Counted from the first letter of the stretch, positions 1-7,212 are shown. The stretch: DNA of 39,414 nucleotides from Clostridia bacterium (GCA_017560085.1 JAFYPA010000006.1:1-39414), one strand, 5' to 3'. Made by a program: numbers and translations. The notes: a model not told the origin generated them from the sequence alone.

Positions 1-264
1 AGCCCCCCATCAAGCCGAGACCTATTATCAAAAACCTCGTCCCCTCGGGAATTTTTTCGTAATTCATGGTATTTGCCTTTCTTTTGCTGTTGTATTTGCT
101 TTTATGTTTTTTACGGGAGGCCTTCGGCGAGTCGCTTTTTTGGAAAAAAGCTCCGCAAAAAATTTGGATTATTGGCTCCACTCGCTTGCAGCTCCTTGCG
201 CCGGGTTTTGGGTTTGGAGGTGCTGTGGGGAACCTGTTGCTTTCCTTCCTACTAAGACCTTCGG

Positions 265-360
265 TCTTTCTAAAGGGTAACTGTATTCCTTGCAACGATG
301 CCTGCAGGTAAGGATTGTGGTTTGTCCTATCTTACTAAATGGTAACCGTATTCCGTGCAA
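265..360. repeat. 31-bp direct repeat, two copies
   Basis: Copies at 265-295 and 330-360 share the pattern TCTT-CTAAA-GGTAAC-GTATTCC-TGCAA with 4 mismatches in 31 bp, offset by 65 bp. No other copy was noticed in the window. The function is unknown. Confidence 0.6.
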
Positions 361-449
361 GCCGCCCAAAACTGCGAAGTAGTCTTTTACACTGGCATCT
401 CGCAGGGGATGTATCTCAAAATCCGCACCGCACCAATTTCCAACAAATA

Positions 450-472
450 AAAATTTTTCTCCGAAAAATTTT
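450..472 (-). terminator. Weak A/T-rich hairpin after aroA
   Basis: Arms AAAATTTTTC (450-459) and GAAAAATTTT (463-472) form a 10-bp stem with a 3-nt loop about 20 bp past the aroA stop. Downstream on the minus strand comes TATTTG rather than a solid T tract, so it is only a candidate terminator of the aro operon. Confidence 0.4.
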
Positions 473-482
473 CTCCTCGATT

Positions 483-510
483 ATGCATTATGCATTATGC
501 ATTATGCATT
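483..510. repeat. Four ATGCATT iterons overlapping the aroA stop
   Basis: Four perfect 7-bp ATGCATT units lie at 483-489, 490-496, 497-503 and 504-510, preceded by CGATT. The aroA stop codon (TAA at 497-495) and its last four codons lie in this array. The same array occurs at 31810-31837 (four units) and 10502-10515 (two units). Confidence 0.9.
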
Positions 511-1709
511 CTAACATCCATCCCCACCTCCGCCATTCTCTCAAAAAACTCCGGCATACTCTTCGCGCAATCTTCACAGCCGTCAATTTCACCGCCGTAT
601 TTTGTCATAAGAACCGCGCATGCCATCACCACTCTGTGGTCGGAGTTGGAGCTTATACGCTCTGTCGGAGTGTGGAGCTTTGTGTTTTCCACTGTGATTT
701 GGTTTTCAAGGCAGATAATTTTTGCTCCGAATTTTGAAAGCTCCTTTTTCATTACCTCGCCTCTGTCGCTTTCCTTGAACCTGAGTCTGCGTGTACCAAC
801 AAGCCTTCCGCCGCCACATTCCGCAAGAAGCGCGAGCAGTATCGGTGCAAGGTCGGGACAGTCGGAAATGTCAAGGACGGGATTTCCTTCTTTTATTTTT
901 TTAAAGTAATCGAGATATATTGCATCACCCTGAAGTGTGTCCTTGCGGATTCCCGAAACCGAAGCTTCTCCGCCCACAATATTCAACGCCTCGAAGAATG
1001 CGGCATTTGAGCAGTCGCCCTCAACAGTTATATTCCTTGCGGTATATTTCTGATTACCGAAGATTCTGAACACCCTCTCGCCGTCGAATTCGGCTCTGAC
1101 ACCGAAGTCACGCATTGCTTCCATTGTCATATCGATGTAGGGCTTGCTTTCGGGGAAGGATTCGAGGATAATCTCCGAATCATCGTCAAGAAGCGGGAGC
1201 GCAAGCAGAAGTCCCGTTATAAACTGGCTACTTTTGTTGTCGTTTATATAATATTTTCCGCCATTGAGCCTTCCGCATACGGAGAGACCGTTTTCGCATT
1301 TTTCAAATTCGAAGCCGTTTTCCTTTGCGATTGCTTCGTACACACCGAGCGGTCTTTCGAAAAGTCTTGTGCTTCCGCAGAATTCCGTTTTGTTTCCCGA
1401 GAGAAGCGCAATCGGAATCATAAATCGCAAGGTGCTTCCGCTCTCACGCACGCCGAGAATTGTTTTCGGAGTAGCCTTGAGAGTGTCTGTGCCGTCAATT
1501 TCAACATAGCCTTCGCCACGATGGATTTTCGCACCGAGTGCCTCCATACAGTCGAGAGTTGCCTTGATGTCCTCCGAATAGGCGATGTTGTCTATTCTCG
1601 ATTTTCCTTCCGCAAGAGAAGCGCAGATGATATATCTGTGCGCCATACTCTTTGACGGCGGAGCCTTGACACAGCCCGAAATTTTTGAGGGGCTTATTTT
1701 TGCAATCAT
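495..1709 (-). CDS. aroA: EPSP synthase (3-phosphoshikimate 1-carboxyvinyltransferase)
   Basis: This 404-residue enzyme transfers the enolpyruvyl group of PEP to shikimate 3-phosphate in the cytoplasm, the sixth shikimate-pathway step. Family signatures are visible: PPSKSMAHR (17-25, with the substrate-binding Lys20), ESGSTLRF (89-96), SSQ (160-162), the DISDCPDLAP segment (280-289) and RFKESDR (310-316), followed by SDHRVVMA (356-363). The ATG at 1709 overlaps the aroQ stop as ATGA, which argues for translational coupling and against the in-frame start 18 bp upstream. It is the last gene of the operon. The extreme C-terminus (M-H-N-A) and the stop are encoded by the ATGCATT iteron array, so the original end of the gene appears to have been replaced. 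Confidence 0.97.
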   Translation of the reverse strand: MIAKISPSKISGCVKAPPSKSMAHRYIICASLAEGKSRIDNIAYSEDIKATLDCMEALGAKIHRGEGYVEIDGTDTLKATPKTILGVRESGSTLRFMIPIALLSGNKTEFCGSTRLFERPLGVYEAIAKENGFEFEKCENGLSVCGRLNGGKYYINDNKSSQFITGLLLALPLLDDDSEIILESFPESKPYIDMTMEAMRDFGVRAEFDGERVFRIFGNQKYTARNITVEGDCSNAAFFEALNIVGGEASVSGIRKDTLQGDAIYLDYFKKIKEGNPVLDISDCPDLAPILLALLAECGGGRLVGTRRLRFKESDRGEVMKKELSKFGAKIICLENQITVENTKLHTPTERISSNSDHRVVMACAVLMTKYGGEIDGCEDCAKSMPEFFERMAEVGMDVRMHNA

Positions 1710-2140
1710 AGTCCGCACCTTTCGCAAAGGTAGTCGATAGCCTCGATATAGCCGTCAAATCCGTGACCGCAGATTGTCTTCTCGCAGTAGAGCCGAACAT
1801 AGCTTATCTGTCTGAAGTCCTCTCTTTTGGAAACATCGGAAATGTGTACCTCAACGGCGGGAATTCCCACGGACTTAAGTGCGTCAAGAATTGCAACGCT
1901 TGTATGAGTATACGCCGCAGGATTTATAACTATGCCGTCATATTCTCCGTATGCTTCCTGAATCTCGTCAACAATGTCGCCCTCGTGATTTGACTGGAAC
2001 AAATCCGCCTCGATGCCCTTCTTTTCGCAATGCTCATATATCATACCGCAAAGGTCACTGTAGGTTGCCTTGCCGTATATTTCGGGCTCGCGAATACCGA
2101 GCATATTTATATTCGGACCGTTTATTACAAGTATTTTCAT
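1706..2140 (-). CDS. aroQ: Type II 3-dehydroquinate dehydratase
   Basis: A 144-residue protein, the usual size of the small dodecameric type II dehydroquinase that converts 3-dehydroquinate to 3-dehydroshikimate. Visible motifs are NGPNINMLG (7-15), the catalytic tyrosine region REPEIYG (Tyr22), INPAAYTHTS (72-81, Asn73) and EVHISD (97-102, His99). I chose the ATG at 2140 because AAGGTG at 2155-2150 sits 9 nt upstream; an in-frame GTG at 2152 would lie inside that ribosome binding site. It lies 13 bp after the aroE-aroK fusion and overlaps aroA by 4 bp. Type II rather than type I explains the absence of aroD. Confidence 0.97.
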   Translation of the reverse strand: MKILVINGPNINMLGIREPEIYGKATYSDLCGMIYEHCEKKGIEADLFQSNHEGDIVDEIQEAYGEYDGIVINPAAYTHTSVAILDALKSVGIPAVEVHISDVSKREDFRQISYVRLYCEKTICGHGFDGYIEAIDYLCERCGL

Positions 2141-2153
2141 TTGTTTTTTCACC

Positions 2154-3401
2154 TTATTTTAATGCCTTACCGAATTCGCAAAGGATTTTCTCTGCGTTTT
2201 CCTCGGCATTTCTTGATATTTTTACTCTTATATCGCATCTGTCACAGTAGATGCTAAATCGTGTATCGTACAGCTTTATAAGCTTTTCGGGCGTGTTGGA
2301 AAGCGGTCTGTCACCTGTGGCGATAAGCTCGTTGATATCGGCATCGATAAAGACAAGCCTTCCGTTTTGCGAAAGAATATCCGCATTCTCCGCCCGTAAC
2401 ACCGCACCACCGCCCGTGGCAATCACAAGTGAGGTCTCCTTTGATGCTTCCGCTATGACCTCGGATTCGATATCTCTGAAGTACTGTTCGCCATACTTTT
2501 CGAATATTTCGGAAATCTCACAGCCGCATTTTTCCCGAATTAAATCGTCGGTATCGACAAATTTCCGTCCGAGCTTTTGTGCAATAAGCTTACCTATCGT
2601 GGTCTTACCGCTACCCGGCATACCAACAAGAATTATGTTTTCCTTGCCGAAAAGAATCTCTGAGTAAACCTCGTTGCATCTCTCGTCGGAAATTTTACCG
2701 CCCGTGAAATGCTCGCAGGCTCTTACCGCCTGAGCGACCAGCATATAAAGACCGCCCTCGGCTTTAATTCCCTTTTTCTTTGCTTCCCTTACAAGCACCG
2801 TGCGAAGCGGATTGTACACCGCATCAATAACACCCGAAAGCTTCGGGAAAGCCGTTATATCAATGGGATAGCCCTCGTTCTTCGGGAACATTCCCACGGG
2901 AGTTGTGTTTATTATTACATCCGCATCCGAGTGCATTACGCACGCATCCTCATAGCTTACCGCATCCTCCGATGCCGTTCTTGATACTCTTACAATTTCC
3001 TTTGCCGAAAGCTCCGTACACACCGCATAAGCGGTCTTTGATGTACCGCCCGAGCCGAGGATAAGCACCTTTTTGTCCTTAATCTCAACGCCCGCTTTTT
3101 TTATAAGGCTTGTCATACCGTAGAAATCGGTATTGTAGCCGTAAAGCTTGCCGTCTCTGTTTACCACCGTATTTACGGCACCGATTTTCCTTGCCGCTTC
3201 GTCAATGGATTCAAGATGAGGAATTACCCTCTCCTTGTACGGGATGGTAACATTGATTGCCCTGAAGCTGTGCTCGCGCATAAAATCATCGAGATTTCCC
3301 GATGGGATTTCGTATATCCCGTAATCATAGTCGCAAAGAAGATTGTGTATTTCCTTGGAGAAGCTGTGCTTTAAATGCTCTCCTATACAACCGTATTCCA
3401 T
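2154..3401 (-). CDS. aroE-aroK: Shikimate dehydrogenase-shikimate kinase fusion
   Basis: A 415-residue bifunctional enzyme carrying two consecutive pathway steps. The AroE half (about 1-250) shows the shikimate-binding S-x-S (Ser13, Ser15), NVTIPYK with catalytic Lys56, GAVNT (74-78), GYNTD (88-92), a glycine-rich NADP loop GSGGTSK (116-122) and NTTPVGM (165-171). The AroK half (about 254-415) shows the P-loop GMPGSGKT (260-267), DTDD (283-286), FRDIESE (308-314), the ATGGGA loop (328-333) and the DRPLS lid (364-368). The reading frame is continuous and the two halves abut with almost no linker. The glycine loop carries Ser-Gly-Gly-Thr where GAGGA is commoner. The ATG has AAAGGA upstream and a 5-bp gap to aroC. 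Confidence 0.95.
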   Translation of the reverse strand: MEYGCIGEHLKHSFSKEIHNLLCDYDYGIYEIPSGNLDDFMREHSFRAINVTIPYKERVIPHLESIDEAARKIGAVNTVVNRDGKLYGYNTDFYGMTSLIKKAGVEIKDKKVLILGSGGTSKTAYAVCTELSAKEIVRVSRTASEDAVSYEDACVMHSDADVIINTTPVGMFPKNEGYPIDITAFPKLSGVIDAVYNPLRTVLVREAKKKGIKAEGGLYMLVAQAVRACEHFTGGKISDERCNEVYSEILFGKENIILVGMPGSGKTTIGKLIAQKLGRKFVDTDDLIREKCGCEISEIFEKYGEQYFRDIESEVIAEASKETSLVIATGGGAVLRAENADILSQNGRLVFIDADINELIATGDRPLSNTPEKLIKLYDTRFSIYCDRCDIRVKISRNAEENAEKILCEFGKALK

Positions 3402-3406
3402 ATTTT

Positions 3407-4504
3407 TCAGTCCTTTGGAGTAAAATAGTCCGTGCCGTATCTTCCGATAAGCATATCCGCCACCACAAGAGCGGTAAGCGCATCAACAACCACCTTCGCT
3501 CTGTGAAGGATGCACGGGTCGTGTCTGCCCTCAATTTCGATATCGGCGTTTTCCTTATTTATAAAATCAACAGTTTCCTGCTTTTGGTAAATGGAAGGAG
3601 TAGGCTTCACCGCAAGACGGAAGGTAACGGGCATTCCGTTGGTAATTCCGCCGTTGATACCGCCGTTGTTGTTTGTGGTTGTTACCACGCTTTCGCCCTC
3701 GTATCTGAAGCCGTCGTTGGCATCGCTTCCGAGCATTTCCGCAAAGCCAAAACCACGACCGAATTCAATTCCCTTGACACCGCCTACGGACATCATCGCA
3801 TAGGCAAGCTTTGATTCCACCGTTTCAAACCACGGCTCACCAAGTCCTGCGGGAAGTCCCGTGATAACCGTTTCAAGCGTACCGCCTATGCTGTCGAGCT
3901 TTTCCTTGGCTTCAAGTATTGCCTCGTTCATCTTTTCCGATGCCTCATCCGAGAGTACGGGGAACGCCTTATCCAAAAGCTCTGTTATGTCATTGTCGTA
4001 ATTTTCAAATTTTCTGTCGCAAATACCACCGAGCGAATCAATGTGCGTTACGATTCTTATGCCCTTCTTTTCAAGAGCCGAAACGAGAATCGCACCCGCC
4101 GCCACAAGAGCCGCTGTGATTCTTCCGCTGAAGTGACCTCCGCCTCTGTAGTCCTCGTAGCCGTGATACTTGCAGTATGCGGTGTAGTCCGCGTGTCCCG
4201 GTCTTGCAATGCCTCTTGTTTTGGTGTAGTCCTTACTCTGCTGTGCCTTATTGGGGATTATTATGCAGATGGGAGTACCCGTAGTTTTGCCCTCAAAGAC
4301 GCCGGAAACAATGCTGTACTCGTCCTTCTCCTGTCTTGCCGTGGAAATTTTGCCCGACGGTCTTCGGAGGGTGAGCATTTTGTCTATATTATCGGTATCC
4401 ACCGAAATGCCGGGAGAAATGCCGTCAATAACCGCACCGATTGCCTCGCCGTGGCTTTCGCCGAAAAGTGTTACCGTAAGATTTGAACCTAAAATATTCT
4501 TCAT
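3407..4504 (-). CDS. aroC: Chorismate synthase
   Basis: A 365-residue FMN-dependent enzyme that eliminates phosphate from EPSP to give chorismate, the last common aromatic precursor. Hallmarks include TLFGESHGEAIG (12-23) with His18, RPGHADYTAY (101-110) and the GGGHFSGR run (121-128) after GYEDYR. The ATG at 4504 is preceded by GGAG with 6-nt spacing; the longer frame opens only with a TTG inside this ribosome binding site. It lies 12 bp after aroB and 5 bp before the aroE-aroK fusion, as expected for co-transcription. Length is normal for a bacterial monofunctional chorismate synthase without a flavin reductase domain. Confidence 0.97.
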   Translation of the reverse strand: MKNILGSNLTVTLFGESHGEAIGAVIDGISPGISVDTDNIDKMLTLRRPSGKISTARQEKDEYSIVSGVFEGKTTGTPICIIIPNKAQQSKDYTKTRGIARPGHADYTAYCKYHGYEDYRGGGHFSGRITAALVAAGAILVSALEKKGIRIVTHIDSLGGICDRKFENYDNDITELLDKAFPVLSDEASEKMNEAILEAKEKLDSIGGTLETVITGLPAGLGEPWFETVESKLAYAMMSVGGVKGIEFGRGFGFAEMLGSDANDGFRYEGESVVTTTNNNGGINGGITNGMPVTFRLAVKPTPSIYQKQETVDFINKENADIEIEGRHDPCILHRAKVVVDALTALVVADMLIGRYGTDYFTPKD

Positions 4505-4516
4505 ATTTATCTCCAA

Positions 4517-5551
4517 TCAGCAATTTTCAAAGTATTCGGAAAGCTCTTTTCTGTATTCGCAAAGCTGAACCTTTCTGATTTCGTACTCCCCGATTTTCGG
4601 AACGTAAACCGCGGAAAGCGTACTTCCCGAAAGCTTCTTGTCGTGGGCGATAGCTGAAAGCACCTTTTCCGCATCACCGAAGGGCTTTGTGGGAAGTCCC
4701 ATTTTGCAAAGCTGTGTGCGGATTCTCTCTCGCACCTCGCCCTCACACATGGGAAGCATTCCGATTGCCACACATTCTCCGTGGAAGTATCCGTCGAAAT
4801 CCTCACAGGACTCAAGTGCGTGTGCCACCGTGTGACCGAAGTTGAGAATTCTTCGAAGCCCTGTTTCCTTCTCGTCCTTTTCCACTACATCCTTTTTTAT
4901 TTTAAGTGAGCCGATAATAATCTCATCGATTTTCTCACCGAAGATTTCTTCCTTCGTGTTGTTTTCAAAAAGTTCAAAAAGCTCCTTGTCGTAGGTTGCC
5001 GCCATCTTGAGAGATTCCGAAAGACCGTCCGCAATTCTTCGCTCGGGGAGTGTCAAAAGAACATTGTTGTCAATAATAACCTTCTTCGGCTGATGGAATG
5101 CACCGACTATATTCTTATATCCACCGAAATCCACCGCAGTCTTTCCGCCTATTGACGAATCCACCTGCGAGAGTACCGTAGTGGGGATGTTGTAGAAATC
5201 AATCCCTCTCATATAGCAAGCGGCACAGAAGCCCGCAAGGTCACCGCAAACACCACCGCCAACAGCAACAACGCAGTCCGTCCGTGTAAACTCCTTCTCG
5301 CACATCACCTCAAGAATAGCCTTAAATGACTCAAAGGACTTACTCGCCTCGCCCTGCTCTATAGTATAAATATAAGGCGTCTTGCACATATCCGCAACCG
5401 TCCGAGAATACTCTTCGGGAACACCGCTGTCCGTCAGTATCAGCACCTTCCTGTCAAGCTTCAGATACTCCGAAGCCTTCCCGAGCGCCCCTCTCTCAAC
5501 AATTATATCGTAACTGTCCTCACCAAGATTCATGTGTAATACAGTATTCAA
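4517..5551 (-). CDS. aroB: 3-Dehydroquinate synthase
   Basis: NAD- and metal-dependent cyclase converting DAHP to 3-dehydroquinate. Signatures are GGGVCGD (98-104), DSSIGGKTAVDF (131-142), KNIVGAFHQP (146-155), a metal-ligand Glu in the ADGLSESLK segment and the two histidine motifs NFGHTVAHALE and FHGECVAIGM. I place the start at TTG 5551, giving 344 residues, because GGAGG (5561-5557) lies 5 nt upstream and the resulting N-terminus (NTV-x2-MNLGEDSYDI) matches the family start. An ATG run at 5614 is in frame but lies in a dispersed repeat between pheA and aroB. ATG 5533 is the other alternative. Confidence 0.95.
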   Translation of the reverse strand: MNTVLHMNLGEDSYDIIVERGALGKASEYLKLDRKVLILTDSGVPEEYSRTVADMCKTPYIYTIEQGEASKSFESFKAILEVMCEKEFTRTDCVVAVGGGVCGDLAGFCAACYMRGIDFYNIPTTVLSQVDSSIGGKTAVDFGGYKNIVGAFHQPKKVIIDNNVLLTLPERRIADGLSESLKMAATYDKELFELFENNTKEEIFGEKIDEIIIGSLKIKKDVVEKDEKETGLRRILNFGHTVAHALESCEDFDGYFHGECVAIGMLPMCEGEVRERIRTQLCKMGLPTKPFGDAEKVLSAIAHDKKLSGSTLSAVYVPKIGEYEIRKVQLCEYRKELSEYFENC

Positions 5552-5646
5552 AGCAACCTCCAAATCAGAACCCTGTTTTTTAACTAATGAAGGAAGCGAG
5601 GCTTCCATCATCAATTCCGAATTCCGAATTTCAATTTATCGTCCCA
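5552..5646. repeat. Repeat element between pheA and aroB
   Basis: This 95-bp gap is long for the operon. It contains a hairpin with arms GGAAGC/GCTTCC (5592-5606) and two AATTCCG 7-bp units (5613-5626) followed by AATTT. The hairpin module recurs near 10090-10110 with one base changed, and the AATTCCG units recur at 14622-14635 and once at 26620-26626. The element supplies an ATG run in frame with aroB, which is not the likely start. Confidence 0.7.
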
Positions 5647-6735
5647 TCAAAGCTTTATCTCTTTTTCAAAGCTTCCGATAATCTTAACGCTGTCGCAAAC
5701 CTCTCCGAGCTTCTTTGTCATAAGCACACCGACATCTCCGTAGATGTTTCCGTCGCCCTCTGCGTAGAAATAATAATCACGGATAAGCTCCTTTGTGGGT
5801 CTTGACTTGAGGGCGGAAAGGTTGAAGCCGTAATCACCGATTATGGAAAGCGCCTTACCGAGACATCCTGATTCGTTTTTAACATCGAAGCAAAGGATGA
5901 ACTTCTTGTCACTGCTCCTCGGAGTGTCCTTCGCACGGGAGAGAACAACGAATCTCGTTACGTTTGCACTGCTTGTATTTATGTGGGGAACGAGATTTGT
6001 AAGTCCGTAGAGATTGCCCGCATCCTCGCTCGCTATTGCCGCAATGTCGCATCTCGACGACTCGGAAACAAGCTTTGCCGCAAGTGCCGTGTTGGACATT
6101 TCCGTTGCGATAAAGCCGTGATCCTCAATGAACTTTGCACACTGACCGAGTGCCTGCGGATGGCTTACGACCTCTTTTATATCCTCGAGCCTTGTGCCCG
6201 GCTTTACAAGAAGATTCTGCACGACCTCAAGCTCATAAACGCCCTTTGCGTAAAGAGAGCCGAAGAACATAAGGTCAAGCACGGGTGCAACATCGCCCTC
6301 AAAGCTGTTTTCTATAGGGAGGACAGCCACATCGCATTCGCCCTTTTCCACGGAAGCGTATGCATCCTTGAAGCCGGGATAGGGCACTACCGTGCTGCCG
6401 TCGAAAATCTTGATTGCCGCACTCTCCGCAAAGGCACCTCTCACTCCGCAGAAGGCTACCTTCATACCGATAAGAAGCTGTCGCTGGTATTCCTTCGAAA
6501 CCTTCATATTGTTCTTGAGGAACTCCACATAGAAGGGACGAAGCGTATCATCCTCCACCATAGCGGAATTTCTTTCAATAACCTGTGCCTCGCGGGAAGC
6601 ATCGAAAATGGGCATTCCGTTCTGCTTCTTGTATTCGGCAACATCTCTTGCCGCTTCCATTCTCTCGGCAAAGAGCTTTGCCATTTCGGCGTCTATTCTG
6701 TTGATGCGTTCTCTTGCGTTTTCGAGTAAGTTCAT
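5647..6735 (-). CDS. pheA: Chorismate mutase-prephenate dehydratase (P-protein)
   Basis: A 362-residue trifunctional protein: chorismate mutase (about 1-85), prephenate dehydratase (about 91-268) and a regulatory ACT domain (about 278-355). Dehydratase motifs are GVRGAFAE (97-104), PIENSFEGDV (140-149), SHPQALGQC (191-199) and NVTRFVVL (258-265); the ACT domain carries GCLGKALSIIGDYGFN (290-305) and a SRP tripeptide (311-313), the region that binds phenylalanine in feedback-inhibited homologues. It makes phenylpyruvate from chorismate. The ATG at 6735 has GGAG 6 nt upstream. It is the first structural gene of the aro operon and follows a leader with a terminator, so both allosteric and transcriptional Phe control are likely. 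Confidence 0.97.
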   Translation of the reverse strand: MNLLENARERINRIDAEMAKLFAERMEAARDVAEYKKQNGMPIFDASREAQVIERNSAMVEDDTLRPFYVEFLKNNMKVSKEYQRQLLIGMKVAFCGVRGAFAESAAIKIFDGSTVVPYPGFKDAYASVEKGECDVAVLPIENSFEGDVAPVLDLMFFGSLYAKGVYELEVVQNLLVKPGTRLEDIKEVVSHPQALGQCAKFIEDHGFIATEMSNTALAAKLVSESSRCDIAAIASEDAGNLYGLTNLVPHINTSSANVTRFVVLSRAKDTPRSSDKKFILCFDVKNESGCLGKALSIIGDYGFNLSALKSRPTKELIRDYYFYAEGDGNIYGDVGVLMTKKLGEVCDSVKIIGSFEKEIKL

Positions 6736-6767
6736 AGCTGTCTCCAATTCGTGTTTTGTCGTTTGTT

Positions 6768-6809
6768 TAAAAATAATAAAAGAGCGGCTCCGCAATCGCA
6801 GAACCGCCC
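6768..6809 (-). terminator. pheA attenuator terminator
   Basis: On the minus strand GGGCGGTTCTGC (6809-6798) pairs with GCGGAGCCGCTC (6793-6782) around a GATT loop, a 12-bp stem with three G-U pairs, followed by TTTTATTATTTTT (6781-6769). It lies after the promoter and leader frame and before the pheA ribosome binding site, so readthrough is needed to express the operon. Confidence 0.85.
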
Positions 6810-6871
6810 GAATTTCTCAAAGTTTGCGTGTTTATAGACACCCTATCAGCAACGAGAAGTGCGGAACTGCG
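6797..6871 (-). promoter_or_regulatory. Predicted antiterminator pairing
   Basis: CGCAGTTCCGC (6871-6861), in the last codons of the Phe-rich leader, can pair with GCGGTTCTGCG (6807-6797), the 5' arm of the terminator: 9 of 11 positions pair with two central T-T mismatches. The two structures exclude each other. A ribosome stalled at the upstream Phe/Tyr codons would leave 6871-6861 free. A ribosome reaching the stop at 6848-6846 would cover it. This is inference from pairing only. Confidence 0.65.
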
Positions 6872-7079
6872 ACTGTATAAAGCTATAATAAAAGCTTCTA
6901 AAGGCAAAGCCGATAAATCGGCTAAAGGCAAAAAAAGACACTCCGCAGGGAGTGCCGAAAAATGCGCAGTTTTCCACATTGACAGTATTACCGGACATAA
7001 CGGAAGAACTCTGACACATAGATGCCACAGCTGTGCTTCTGACGCTTGTATTGCTTGTAAGAGCGTTGCACATTGTCAT
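6846..7079 (-). CDS. Phe/Tyr-rich leader peptide (candidate pheL-like)
   Basis: A 77-codon frame with GGAGGT 8 nt before its ATG, placed between a strong promoter and the pheA terminator. Residues 40-72 contain 11 Phe (40, 41, 49, 50, 52, 55, 58, 60, 63, 67, 72) and two adjacent Tyr (64, 65), that is 13 aromatic residues in 33. No domain or membrane helix is evident, and the first 38 residues are Ser/Thr/Asn-rich and uninformative. I read it as a sensing peptide whose translation rate reports charged tRNA-Phe/Tyr. It is much longer than classical leader peptides (about 15-30 residues). The alternative is that T-rich hairpins produce Phe codons by chance. The name pheL is avoided because homology to the enterobacterial peptide is not shown. 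Confidence 0.65.
   Translation of the reverse strand: MTMCNALTSNTSVRSTAVASMCQSSSVMSGNTVNVENCAFFGTPCGVSFFAFSRFIGFAFRSFYYSFIQSQFRTSRC
6930..6956 (-). terminator. Early hairpin with T7 inside the leader frame
   Basis: GGCACTCC (6956-6949) and GGAGTGTC (6944-6937) form an 8-bp stem with a CTGC loop followed directly by seven T (6936-6930). This has the form of an intrinsic terminator and lies inside the leader peptide frame, where the T tract encodes Phe codons. It could be a first, translation-sensitive termination or pause site. Confidence 0.6.
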
Positions 7080-7110
7080 TTTCCGTTACCTCCGTTTCTT
7101 TACTTTAGCA

Positions 7111-7140
7111 CATTATAGCACAAAAGCATATCATATTCAA
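7111..7140 (-). promoter_or_regulatory. Sigma-A promoter of the leader-pheA-aro operon
   Basis: TTGAAT, 17-bp spacer and TATAAT on the minus strand, with an extended TGC just before the -10. It is about 30 bp upstream of the leader peptide start. The core TTTTGTGCTATAAT is identical to that of the araC-type promoter near 22872. Confidence 0.85.
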
Positions 7141-7179
7141 GTGGTATTTTTTACAATTTTGTGAATTTCTCGCATATGT

Positions 7180-7200
7180 TTTTGTTGAAATACAACAAAA
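7180..7200 (-). terminator. Palindrome after the AI-2E family gene
   Basis: TTTTGTTG and CAACAAAA form an 8-bp stem with a 5-nt loop, 13 bp past the gene stop. There is no proper T tract, so the terminator call is weak. Confidence 0.3.
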
Positions 7201-7212
7201 CAATTCGGTATT

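Larger units (their letters stand above)
1..494. other. Non-coding start of window with short repeats
   Basis: I see no convincing gene here. Short open frames exist on both strands but none has a Shine-Dalgarno sequence with plausible protein content. The stretch holds a 31-bp imperfect direct repeat (265-295 and 330-360), a small hairpin with arms AGACC/GGTCT near 256-268, a GCACCGCACC word at 424-433 that recurs inverted near 14370, and an A/T-rich hairpin at 450-472 downstream of aroA. Whatever gene precedes the window on the left lies outside it. Confidence 0.6.

Noticed and set aside
66..311. Small membrane protein gene near the left edge
   Set aside because: There is no Shine-Dalgarno sequence, overlapping frames on both strands are equally open, and the DNA carries hairpins and repeats.
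265..360. CRISPR array
   Set aside because: Only two imperfect copies, with no regular spacers and no cas genes.
4505..4516. Upstream TTG start for aroC
   Set aside because: It overlaps the GGAG that serves the ATG at 4504.
5534..5614. AroB start at the ATG run 63 bp before the chosen TTG
   Set aside because: It lies inside a dispersed repeat and has no ribosome binding site; GGAGG at 5561-5557 points to TTG 5551.
6782..6880. T-box riboswitch ahead of pheA
   Set aside because: The terminator 5' arm resembles the T-box word in part (GGG-GG---GCG), but the UGGN that pairs with the tRNA acceptor end is CGGT here and no specifier stem with conserved loops is evident, whereas a Phe-rich frame is.
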